In this document: positions 1 to 5,298 of the stretch, piece by piece
How positions within the stretch are numbered: the stretch's first letter is position 1
How the letters are laid out: the number at the start of each line of letters is the position of its first letter
Assembly (NCBI RefSeq): GCF_030382115.1
Contig: NZ_JAUDRJ010000003.1
Coordinates: forward strand, 4,303,700 to 4,311,643
Direction of reading: 5' to 3'
DNA from: Nostoc sp. GT001
GTDB taxonomy: Bacteria > Cyanobacteriota > Cyanobacteriia > Cyanobacteriales > Nostocaceae
DNA length: 7,944 nucleotides
Translations under genes and position numbers: made by a program
The notes under the pieces: model-generated
Seen by the model: the letters and a program-made list of their open reading frames with translations, nothing else
What the model was told of the DNA's origin: nothing
Database searches by the model: none

Positions 1-714
1 ACAGTCTGTACAGCAGAAGTTTTATTAGATGATGATGAAAAACCAGTTCAGTGGATTCGCATTTATCCCATTCGGTTTCGTCAACTAGATTTTGATAAAT
101 GTTATCCAAGATGGTCAATTATAAGTGCTAAAATAGAAAGAAATGACAAAGATTATAGAGAAGAAAGTTTTCGTATAGATGATTCTTCAATAGAAGTAAT
201 ACGAAAAATTGATACTCGCAAAAACTGGGAAGAGCGAAAAGCCTTGGTTCTGCCACTAGAATTCAAATCTATTCGGGAGATTAAAGAACAAGGTAAGTCT
301 CTCGGTATTATTAAACCACAAACTATAAAAAAATACTTCTGTAACGAGACAGAACGAGAATGGAACCCAAAACAGCAAGGAATCTTGGATCAACTAGACT
401 TGTTTGAGCCTTCAGTGCAGTTAGATAAAATCCCTTACAATTTTGGTTACGAGTTTATTTCTCAAGATGGAGATAAACATCGTTGTACAATAAGCGATTG
501 GGAAATTCAACAACTTTATAGAAATTGTAGAGATAGATCAAAGGAAACAAGTATGGACAATAAAGAAAAGGAGGCTTTAGAAAAAGTCCGCCAGAAACTA
601 GAAGACGAGTTTTTAAACAAAAAAGATTTATACTTTATCATGGGAAACCTAAAAAGTCACAAAAATAGTTTTATGATTATTGGGATATTTTACCCACCAT
701 TAATAAAAATGTAA
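1..714 (+). CDS. conserved uncharacterised protein, partner of DUF488 (5' end outside window)
   Basis: The frame is open from base 1 to the TAA at 712-714, giving 237 visible residues; the true start lies upstream. A TTG at 244 could be taken as a start, but the in-frame sequence before it is clearly coding, so I reject it. The visible N-terminal part has a VCTAEV segment, then WIRIYPIRFRQLDF and, about 20 residues later, YREESFRID. The C-terminal part has KIPYNFGYEF, a TISDWEIQQLYRN stretch, a charged helix, then KDLYFIMGN and IIGIFYPP just before the end. From memory, this pattern (VCTAGI, IYPIPFR, DWEL, DLYFFLGT, FYPP) marks a widespread bacterial family of unknown function encoded beside DUF488 proteins. 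No catalytic motif, signal peptide or membrane segment is visible, so it is probably cytoplasmic. The coding sequence is rich in A. The gene downstream begins 31 nt after the stop on the same strand, which suggests co-transcription. Function is not known. Confidence 0.8.
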   Translation, partial: TVCTAEVLLDDDEKPVQWIRIYPIRFRQLDFDKCYPRWSIISAKIERNDKDYREESFRIDDSSIEVIRKIDTRKNWEERKALVLPLEFKSIREIKEQGKSLGIIKPQTIKKYFCNETEREWNPKQQGILDQLDLFEPSVQLDKIPYNFGYEFISQDGDKHRCTISDWEIQQLYRNCRDRSKETSMDNKEKEALEKVRQKLEDEFLNKKDLYFIMGNLKSHKNSFMIIGIFYPPLIKM

Positions 715-745
715 TATTAAAAGTTGATTGTTCCAGGAATTAAAA

Positions 746-1168
746 ATGAAAGTTAAAGATATTGCTAAAACAAGATGTATACTTACTTTTGGATATGGCA
801 ATCGCAAAGACTACGATGCCTTCTTGGAATACCTACAAAAGTTTAATGTTGAATGTGTTGTTGATGTGAGGATGGTTCCTCGTGCTTGGAGTCGTAAATG
901 GTACGGCGACAAAATTAAAATATTCTGTGAATTGAATAATATTGAGTATATTTCTAAAACCGCTTTAGGTAATACATCTGGGAAGGAAAATTGGATTCCA
1001 GTAAATCAAGAAGAAGCAGATATAGCTCTACATGAAATTGCACAAATTGCTCAAACGGGTAATGTTTTACTGTTGTGCGCTGAAATGAACCCGAATCGCT
1101 GTCATCGGAAAGAAGTTGCTGATTGCTTGGGAAACCTGGTATCAATGCCTGTTAAACATTTAGAGTAG
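746..1168 (+). CDS. DUF488 domain-containing protein
   Basis: This is a 140-residue cytoplasmic protein made almost entirely of one DUF488 domain. Visible family motifs in order are FGYGNR (15-20), VVDVR followed by PRAWSRKW (38-52), LGNTSG (74-79) and LLLCAE followed by NRCHR (108-121). The conserved Cys-Glu pair and the CHR triad look like a potential active site or metal site, but no reaction is established for the family to my knowledge. I chose the ATG at 746 because AGGA at 735-738 is well placed before it. A TTG at 728 would add six residues but lacks a comparable ribosome binding site and lies before the first conserved residues. The gene follows the partial upstream gene by 31 nt, and the two families are often neighbours, so they probably act together. 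The C-terminus stops soon after the CHR motif, at the short end of the family range but not obviously truncated. Confidence 0.9.
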   Translation: MKVKDIAKTRCILTFGYGNRKDYDAFLEYLQKFNVECVVDVRMVPRAWSRKWYGDKIKIFCELNNIEYISKTALGNTSGKENWIPVNQEEADIALHEIAQIAQTGNVLLLCAEMNPNRCHRKEVADCLGNLVSMPVKHLE

Positions 1169-1248
1169 TCAACTACAATTTTTCAATACTTAGGGAAGAG
1201 TGCTTAGTACATCTTATCTCAGAAGAGGCGATTGCCTGTAGCGTTGGT

Positions 1249-1278
1249 GATGTCGCAACTACGCCTGTCGTAGACATC
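1249..1278. repeat. dispersed hairpin repeat (GATGTC...GACATC type)
   Basis: GATGTC (1249-1254) pairs with GACATC (1273-1278), and inside it TACG (1260-1263) pairs with CGTA (1269-1272) around a five-base loop, leaving a five-base bulge at 1255-1259. The reverse strand reads GATGTCTACGACAGGCGTA, which resembles an interspersed element common in Nostoc-like genomes (from memory). It is non-coding. Confidence 0.55.
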
Positions 1279-1303
1279 GCAATTATAAAGCGATCGTAGT
1301 CGT

Positions 1304-1336
1304 AGGGTGTGTTAGCGCAAAAACGTAACACACCCT
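1304..1336. repeat. dispersed hairpin repeat (AGGGTGTGTTA...TAACACACCCT)
   Basis: A perfect 11-bp stem is formed by AGGGTGTGTTA (1304-1314) and TAACACACCCT (1326-1336) around an 11-nt loop, in which C1316-G1317 could also pair with C1324-G1325. This matches the style of a short palindromic repeat widespread in cyanobacterial intergenic DNA (GTAGGGTGTGTTA...). Only a few bases of T-rich sequence follow on the plus strand, so it is at best a weak terminator for the DUF488 gene. It lies 19 nt beyond the broken end of the metH fragment. Confidence 0.7.
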
Positions 1337-1355
1337 TTGTTACTCGTGAATGACA

Positions 1356-1559
1356 GTAGTCAGCTTGACTGCCGAGGTTCTCAGGTAAACCCGCGTTGGG
1401 AATATAGGAAACGATGAAAGGTGAATGTTCTGCCAAATACTTGATATGTGGTTTCATCAAGTCTCGGCTAGTAGCGCAGTTTAGACGGAGAATATCTATT
1501 AGGTAATGTTCCAGAATTGTCAGCACAGCACTGATTTTTGAACCTACCAACATTGTTTT
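1356..1559 (-). pseudogene. metH: fragment of cobalamin-dependent methionine synthase (metH), homocysteine-binding domain
   Basis: Read on the minus strand, about 68 codons from 1559 down to 1356 give [16 protein letters not shown], then [19 protein letters not shown], then [16 protein letters not shown]. This corresponds to the part of the MetH homocysteine S-methyltransferase domain that normally reads [50 protein letters not shown]. The Cys of LNCAT is the first zinc-ligand position of the intact enzyme; the later GGCCGT pair is absent. Frame is kept throughout, but conserved positions have changed (GLNCATGP to RLNCATSR), and a stop codon lies just upstream (1560-1562). After Tyr at 1356-1358 the similarity ends and hairpin-repeat sequence follows. 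The enzyme has well over 1,000 residues, so this is a non-functional relic. The open frame continues to 1173, but that extension is translated repeat sequence. The fragment ends only about 17 nt before the start codon of the PEP-CTERM gene on the other strand. Confidence 0.82.
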
Positions 1560-1575
1560 TCAGGAGAATTATCTG

Positions 1576-2154
1576 ATGAAATTAGTCACAAAGCTTGGTA
1601 TTGCTGCCGCTAGTGCTGTTATAGGTATCACTGTTGTCAGTGCATCTTCTGCGGCGCAAGCTGTACAACTATTTGATTTTCAGTACTCTTTTCCCAGTTA
1701 TGAAGGAAATAGTACAATTTCCGCTAGCGGCATCCTTACCACCGATGATCTAGATCCGATAAAAAACAATTACACAATCACAGGAATAACTGGTACAAGG
1801 ACAGCCCAAGGGATTACTGAGACAATCATGGGGTTGCTCTCACCAGGTACATACGGAACCAATGATAATCTGTTGAATGGGAGTACACCACTGTTAACCC
1901 AGAACGGTTTTTCTTACCTAGTTTCTGGAAGCGGGGAAGATGGAAATGGCAATGTTAACGTATTTTATAGTAGTTTCGACGAAGGATATTCAGAGCTTTC
2001 AAGCAATGTAGATTATGGCAGCTTTAGTGTCATACCACGCCCAGTTCCCGAACCCTACACAGTAAGTGGCTCATTGGTTGCTGTTGGTTTTGGCTGGTGG
2101 ACGAAGCGAAAGCAAGCAGTAATTTCCCAGAAAAAGCTTCTTAAGATCGGATAA
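1576..2154 (+). CDS. secreted PEP-CTERM sorting domain protein
   Basis: The product has 192 residues. The N-terminus is a Sec signal peptide: KLVTK, a hydrophobic stretch to about residue 22, then SSAAQA with likely cleavage after Ala29. The mature part is rich in Ser, Gly, Asn and Thr and poor in charge, with no enzyme motif. The C-terminal sorting signal is VPEP (157-160), a short hydrophobic segment (162-175) and a basic cluster KRK (177-179), the tripartite signal recognised by exosortase, so the protein should be exported and processed at the C-terminus. The tail runs about 13 residues beyond the basic cluster (AVISQKKLLKIG), longer than usual. The start at 1576 is supported by AGGAGA at 1562-1567. 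There is no exosortase gene nearby, which is normal because these substrates are scattered. It converges with the cytochrome gene. The specific role is unknown; family members are linked to surface or extracellular matrix material. Confidence 0.88.
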   Translation: MKLVTKLGIAAASAVIGITVVSASSAAQAVQLFDFQYSFPSYEGNSTISASGILTTDDLDPIKNNYTITGITGTRTAQGITETIMGLLSPGTYGTNDNLLNGSTPLLTQNGFSYLVSGSGEDGNGNVNVFYSSFDEGYSELSSNVDYGSFSVIPRPVPEPYTVSGSLVAVGFGWWTKRKQAVISQKKLLKIG

Positions 2155-2201
2155 CCTGTTCCAAATCTAGTTTGCATATCTAAGATTTAATCAAAGTCTT
2201 G

Positions 2202-2229
2202 TAGGGTAGGCAGAGTCTTACCCACCCTA
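2202..2229. terminator. hairpin between convergent genes, possible bidirectional terminator
   Basis: TAGGGT (2202-2207) pairs with ACCCTA (2224-2229), and after one mismatch GG (2209-2210) pairs with CC (2221-2222), leaving a ten-base loop. It lies between the stop of the PEP-CTERM gene (2154) and the stop of the cytochrome gene (2274). Neither side has a strong T-tract, so a terminator role is inferred mainly from position. The sequence also resembles dispersed TAGGGTGGG...CCCACCCTA elements of cyanobacteria. Confidence 0.4.
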
Positions 2230-2273
2230 ATTATACCAGTTTAAGGTAGAACAGCTTATCAGCCGTAGCTTGA

Positions 2274-4361
2274 TTAAAAGCTTCCAGGATTGTCATCAAG
2301 TGCCAGCAAGAAATTAACTAGGTCTGCTTGCTGATTGGAATTAAACCCAGCCTGTCTATCTACATAGAAGTCATGACCTGTGCCATCAAGGTTACTACGC
2401 ACTAAACTAGGGTTAGCTTTGTTGGCTTTTATAACTAAGGCACGAAGATTGCGATCGACCAAGGCACGCAAGCTGCTAGCTGGATCGGCAGGTATACCCT
2501 GACTAAGAGTGCCAGATAGCCCTAAGCCAGTCTTATCAACTACCGTAAAACTACCATTTGAGTCAAATTTCAAGCTTCCTGCCCTTACTGCTGCACCACC
2601 ATCGTGCAAATATGGTGCGTTTACATAAAGACCACGTAACGTAGTCGTTTTGTAACCGCCTTTGGGCAATATTCCTTTGGGTAAAGTTGTGGGAGTATCA
2701 GATATACCCTGCGTTGGTACATTCAGCACTTCAGCATTAGCAGGTATGGGAACGGGAGTATTAAAAGTGTATAGCTTGGGTGCTACTAACAATTTATTCA
2801 GCCCCAAGCGAGACTGGGCACGGGCTGGGTTAGTACGAATTTCATCAAGTGGATGAATTTTGTTGTCGGTGAAGAAGGGTGGAATATGGCAAGTTGCACA
2901 ATTAGCTTTCTCAAATACTTTTGCACCACGCTTAACAGAATTGCTGGTCAAGGCTTGCCAGTTTTCTGAAGTCTGGTTGGCGGGTGGTACTAAGCTATTT
3001 TGGAAAGCAGACATAGCATTGTTAGCAAATAAGAAAGTGCCGCTAGCAATATCTTCAGGCTTTCCAGTATTTGGGCTGAAAACTAAACCGTTGTAAGTAA
3101 ACAAACTGGGACGCAGGTTTGGGTAAGTTCCTGTGCCAGGAGTAGGAATTTGGTCTTCTAATTCTGCTTGTATAGGATTCGGTAGGATTTTCCGCAGCCA
3201 TTCAGAGGGTTTTACTATAACTCCTTCTGGTAAACGTAGGCTCTTAACGGCAGCATTTTGCAGTAATGTACCAATATAAACTTCTGGATCAATACCAAGA
3301 GTATCTGCACTGATTTGAGCGGCTGCGAACAGATTGACTTCTGAAGAGTGAACGCTGTTAGTCAGAGCGCTGAGTCCAGCAAACGGGCTAACAGCTGCTT
3401 CTCCTGATGCTGCATAAGGATGATTTTTAAAGGTGAAGAGACTGGGAATTTTAGTACTGTCTCTAATACCATCCGGTGAACTCTCGAAAAAACCGAAAGG
3501 TACATCTAACACAGCATCATCAAAGGCATCTTCTAACTTCTTTGGATCGGGTAGTTCTACTTTATTGCCTTTGCTGTCAATAATAGTCTTACCCTTGCCT
3601 TTGTATTGTGGATCTAATGGGTTGAAGTTTAACCGCGCAAACCCTGCGGCTGTATTTGGTGCTAAGGCAATCAACAAAGGGATTGCGAGTTCCCCATTAG
3701 ATGTTCCTGGAATGATTTTACTATTGGAAAGAGTTGCATGACAAAGGGCACAGGTAATGTCGCCGTTAGGTTTTAATCCTAGTGCAACACCCTGTCTCGC
3801 TGGAACTTTTAAACCTGTATTAACTACAGTCCCTTTAGGAAAAGTTCGGCTACCTAAGGTTAAATTCTTCTGGAGAGTAATTTTTAGGTTTGTCGTTGGC
3901 TGACCTTGCAAACTAGCGATCGCTACACCTATTTCATCAGATATTTTATTTAATCCCTGTGCAAAACCAAATACTCCTTGGAAACCAAGTGTGTCTCCAA
4001 TCTTACGGTTGAAGAATATATTTTCACCTTGCGCTATTAATTCCTGAGTAATTTTAACTGCCCCTACCCGTTGATAGGAAATGGGGTCATTAGAATTGAG
4101 TCCCTTATTTGCAACTACTCCTGCTGCTTCTTGAGGACTCAGCAGTTTGCCGAAATAGTCGTAATAGCCTAGCGGTTGAGTAGGAGCAGGTTGCAAAAGG
4201 TCAATCTTAGCTAAAGCTGTCTGGCTCGTCATCAACCAATTTGATAACAAAATGCCAAAAACACTAATGATAAAAACGCAGATTAATAAGAAAATTTTGG
4301 TTTTTGAACCATACAATATCCTAACAACACGAGTCTTAGGGTTGTTGTTTTTTTGTTTCAT
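2274..4361 (-). CDS. large di-haem c-type cytochrome, CcP/MauG superfamily
   Basis: The product has 695 residues. A basic N-terminus (1-22) precedes a hydrophobic segment (about 23-44), and TALA at 48-51 could be a signal peptidase site, so the protein is either secreted into the periplasm or lumen or held by its N-terminal helix. Two covalent haem sites are visible: CALCH (204-208) and CATCH (488-492). The segment GGYKTTTLRGLYVNAPYLHDG (568-588) is typical of the C-terminal half of bacterial di-haem cytochrome c peroxidases and MauG relatives. The spacing of 284 residues between haem motifs and the total length are about double those of classical CcpA (around 330-350 residues). Candidate distal ligands are His314, His338, Met450 and His586. 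RoxA/RoxB-type rubber dioxygenases have a similar size and two haems and are an alternative; I cannot tell peroxidase, oxygenase and electron-transfer roles apart. The ATG at 4361 is the only start before an in-frame stop upstream, and no Shine-Dalgarno sequence precedes it. It has no operon partner. Confidence 0.87.
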   Translation of the reverse strand: MKQKNNNPKTRVVRILYGSKTKIFLLICVFIISVFGILLSNWLMTSQTALAKIDLLQPAPTQPLGYYDYFGKLLSPQEAAGVVANKGLNSNDPISYQRVGAVKITQELIAQGENIFFNRKIGDTLGFQGVFGFAQGLNKISDEIGVAIASLQGQPTTNLKITLQKNLTLGSRTFPKGTVVNTGLKVPARQGVALGLKPNGDITCALCHATLSNSKIIPGTSNGELAIPLLIALAPNTAAGFARLNFNPLDPQYKGKGKTIIDSKGNKVELPDPKKLEDAFDDAVLDVPFGFFESSPDGIRDSTKIPSLFTFKNHPYAASGEAAVSPFAGLSALTNSVHSSEVNLFAAAQISADTLGIDPEVYIGTLLQNAAVKSLRLPEGVIVKPSEWLRKILPNPIQAELEDQIPTPGTGTYPNLRPSLFTYNGLVFSPNTGKPEDIASGTFLFANNAMSAFQNSLVPPANQTSENWQALTSNSVKRGAKVFEKANCATCHIPPFFTDNKIHPLDEIRTNPARAQSRLGLNKLLVAPKLYTFNTPVPIPANAEVLNVPTQGISDTPTTLPKGILPKGGYKTTTLRGLYVNAPYLHDGGAAVRAGSLKFDSNGSFTVVDKTGLGLSGTLSQGIPADPASSLRALVDRNLRALVIKANKANPSLVRSNLDGTGHDFYVDRQAGFNSNQQADLVNFLLALDDNPGSF

Positions 4362-4385
4362 AGTGAGGTGTTGACTAAAAAAATA

Positions 4386-4421
4386 TGATATGTCAGTAGG
4401 TATATCACAGTCTTACGTAAG
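4386..4421 (-). promoter_or_regulatory. operator-like palindromes upstream of the cytochrome gene
   Basis: CTTACGTAAG (4412-4421) is a perfect 10-bp palindrome just downstream of the predicted -10 box, about where transcription would begin. A second inverted repeat, TGATAT (4386-4391) and ATATCA (4402-4407) separated by ten bases, lies in the expected 5' untranslated region. Either could bind a dimeric regulator. Neither matches the NtcA consensus GTA-N8-TAC. Short palindromes arise easily in AT-rich DNA. Confidence 0.3.
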
Positions 4422-4426
4422 TATAT

Positions 4427-4454
4427 ATAATAAAGTGTTTAAGTTTTGTATCAA
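4427..4454 (-). promoter_or_regulatory. candidate sigma70-type promoter for the cytochrome gene
   Basis: On the minus strand TTGATA (4454-4449) serves as a -35 box and TATTAT (4432-4427) as a -10 box with a 16-bp spacer. The predicted start near 4420 would leave an untranslated leader of about 60 nt. The region is AT-rich, so chance matches are possible. Confidence 0.35.
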
Positions 4455-4472
4455 CTTGATGGCTAGTTTAGT

Positions 4473-4539
4473 TTCTTATACCAGTCCCAGTAATTCTTAA
4501 TTTAAGAATTGATAAGGGATTAAACAGTAGGTATAAGAA
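4473..4539. repeat. nested inverted repeat / cruciform-forming element
   Basis: Outer arms TTCTTATACC (4473-4482) and GGTATAAGAA (4530-4539) are a perfect 10-bp inverted repeat. Within them TCCC (4485-4488) can pair with GGGA (4516-4519), and at the centre AATTCTTAA (4492-4500) and TTAAGAATT (4502-4510) form a 9-bp palindrome around a single base. The 67-bp unit has the form of a small palindromic or MITE-like element. No target-site duplication or transposase is evident. The ATACCAGT part of the left arm recurs at 2234 and 5380. Confidence 0.6.
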
Positions 4540-4566
4540 GAAAGTATTAACCGAAAGTAGCGAAAC

Positions 4567-4653
4567 TTAGCTATACACTTGTGGCAAAGAAAGAGTAAAA
4601 TCTAGCAATGTTAATAATTGCTTATCATTGAGTTGTTCAATTTCACGTAACAG
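4567..4653 (-). pseudogene. possible remnant of a small helical protein
   Basis: On the minus strand a stop-free run of 28 codons between a TAA at 4654-4656 and a TAA at 4567-4569 reads LLREIEQLNDKQLLTLLDF followed by TLSLPQVYS. The amphipathic pattern resembles the opening helices of short antitoxin-like cyanobacterial proteins (LLxEIExLxExxLxxLLDFxxxL). There is no normal start codon and the run is short, so this is a weak call and could be chance. Confidence 0.25.
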
Positions 4654-4724
4654 TTATTGATTAACACTAATGGAATTGCCGACTGCTAACTATAAAAATC
4701 CGCTTTGTCTGAACTAATTTGCGT

Positions 4725-4759
4725 AGGCAATAGGCAGGAGGCAGAGGGCAGGAGGCAAG
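4725..4759. repeat. heptanucleotide tandem repeat, copy 1 (AGGCAGR x5)
   Basis: Five contiguous 7-bp units: AGGCAAT, AGGCAGG, AGGCAGA, GGGCAGG, AGGCAAG. Short tandemly repeated heptamers (STRR type) are a known feature of heterocystous cyanobacteria. This tract lies 13 nt past the stop codon of the truncated four-helix-bundle gene, and the same heptamer recurs in the same orientation beyond that gene's other end. Confidence 0.8.
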
Positions 4760-4772
4760 AGATAGAAGGGTT

Positions 4773-5033
4773 TTAAGACTTAATCTTTTGAATGCTTGAC
4801 ACTAAAATTCCTTGCAATCTATCAACTTCTTCCAAAACAGGAGTAAATAGTTCAGGCGATGCTAATCCGACTTCTTTAGAAATAATCAACTGAGTATCGA
4901 GTTCTCGAAGCGAACCTAAAGCAATGTGCAGAAATTGGATATATTCGTTCTGCGTTCGTCTTCCATAGCCTTCAGCTATATTTGATGGTACGGAAACTGC
5001 CGAGCGTCTAATCTGGCTAGTTAATCCTTGAAG
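4773..5033 (-). pseudogene. four-helix-bundle (S23/IVP-type) protein, N-terminally truncated
   Basis: Minus-strand translation from 5033 to the TAA at 4773-4775 gives 86 residues beginning LQGLTSQIRRSAVSVPSN. The block RRSAVSVPSNIAEGYGR, then EYIQFLHIALGSLRELDTQL and later LEEVDRLQGIL, is characteristic of the four-helix-bundle family related to the 23S rRNA intervening-sequence protein. Intact members have about 115-125 residues and begin with a VWxxA helix before FPxxExYGLTSQIRRA. Here everything before GLTSQ is gone and replaced by translated heptamer repeat (5035-5062), with a stop in frame at 5067-5069. No start codon sits near the broken end, so it is most likely not expressed as a functional protein. 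The C-terminal part is undamaged, which suggests fairly recent loss. Family function is unclear; members are common as stand-alone genes in cyanobacteria. Confidence 0.88.
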
Positions 5034-5034
5034 A

Positions 5035-5062
5035 AGGCAGAAGGCAGGAGGCAGAGGGCAGA
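5035..5062. repeat. heptanucleotide tandem repeat, copy 2 (AGGCAGR x4)
   Basis: Four contiguous 7-bp units: AGGCAGA, AGGCAGG, AGGCAGA, GGGCAGA. It is in the same orientation as the tract at 4725-4759. It lies exactly where the minus-strand four-helix-bundle gene loses its 5' end and just before the plus-strand Roc-GTPase remnant begins, so it marks a rearrangement junction. Confidence 0.8.
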
Positions 5063-5070
5063 AGGTTCAA

Positions 5071-5298
5071 TTTAGAAGGGGATTCAACGCTCCCATTTTG
5101 ACCTATCTTCGAGCCAGGTTAGAAGCTAAAGGATAATATTTTTCTAAGCTGCTAGTAGTTGGTGAAGAGGATGCGGGCAAAACATCATTAACAGCGCTAC
5201 ACGATGAAGATTTTTACACCCACCAATCCACTACCCACGGCATTGAAATTAAATGGCTTTTAACAGCACCATTGCAGGGATTATCAAGGTATATTTGA
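5071..5298 (+). pseudogene. remnant of a Roc/ROCO-type GTPase (leucine-rich-repeat GTPase family)
   Basis: One plus-strand frame reads NAPILTYLRARLEAKG, a TAA stop (5134-5136), then YFSKLLVVGEEDAGKTSL and further on STTHGIEIKWL, ending at TGA 5296-5298. KLLVVGEEDAGKTSL is a P-loop (GxxxxGKT/S) and STTHGIEI is the switch region that follows it in Roc domains of cyanobacterial LRR-Roc-COR proteins, where the text before it is typically AILNYLRARLE...KLLVVGEGxxGKTSL. The leucine-rich repeats before it and the rest of the G domain and COR domain after it are missing. The in-frame stop and the loss of both ends make it a clear pseudogene. It lies immediately right of the heptamer tract at 5035-5062. 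Confidence 0.85.

Larger units (their letters stand above)
1169..1575. other. gene-poor spacer with hairpins and a gene remnant
   Basis: This 407-nt stretch between the DUF488 gene and the PEP-CTERM gene holds no intact gene. It contains two hairpin repeats (1249-1278 and 1304-1336), a HIP1-like GCGATCG at 1290, and an antisense methionine synthase fragment (1356-1559). No convincing terminator with a T-tract follows the DUF488 gene. The promoter of the downstream PEP-CTERM gene must lie within or close to the metH remnant, but I cannot pick a clear -35/-10 pair. Confidence 0.7.

Noticed and set aside
728..745. TTG at 728 as the start of the DUF488 protein
   Set aside because: The ATG at 746 has AGGA at a good distance, and the six extra residues are not part of the conserved domain.
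954..1145. Minus-strand open frame inside the DUF488 gene
   Set aside because: It is opposite a well-conserved coding sequence and its translation has no recognisable motif.
1173..1553. 126-codon minus-strand open frame as an intact gene
   Set aside because: The first 66 codons are a metH fragment with eroded conserved residues; the rest is translated hairpin repeat. It has no ribosome binding site and no full domain.
2662..3741. Three plus-strand open frames (2662-2856, 2860-3096, 3433-3741)
   Set aside because: All lie antisense within the cytochrome gene, whose own frame carries the haem motifs; their translations are low in recognisable structure.
4725..5062. CRISPR array
   Set aside because: The repeats are contiguous 7-bp units with no spacers and no cas genes, fitting a heptamer tandem repeat instead.
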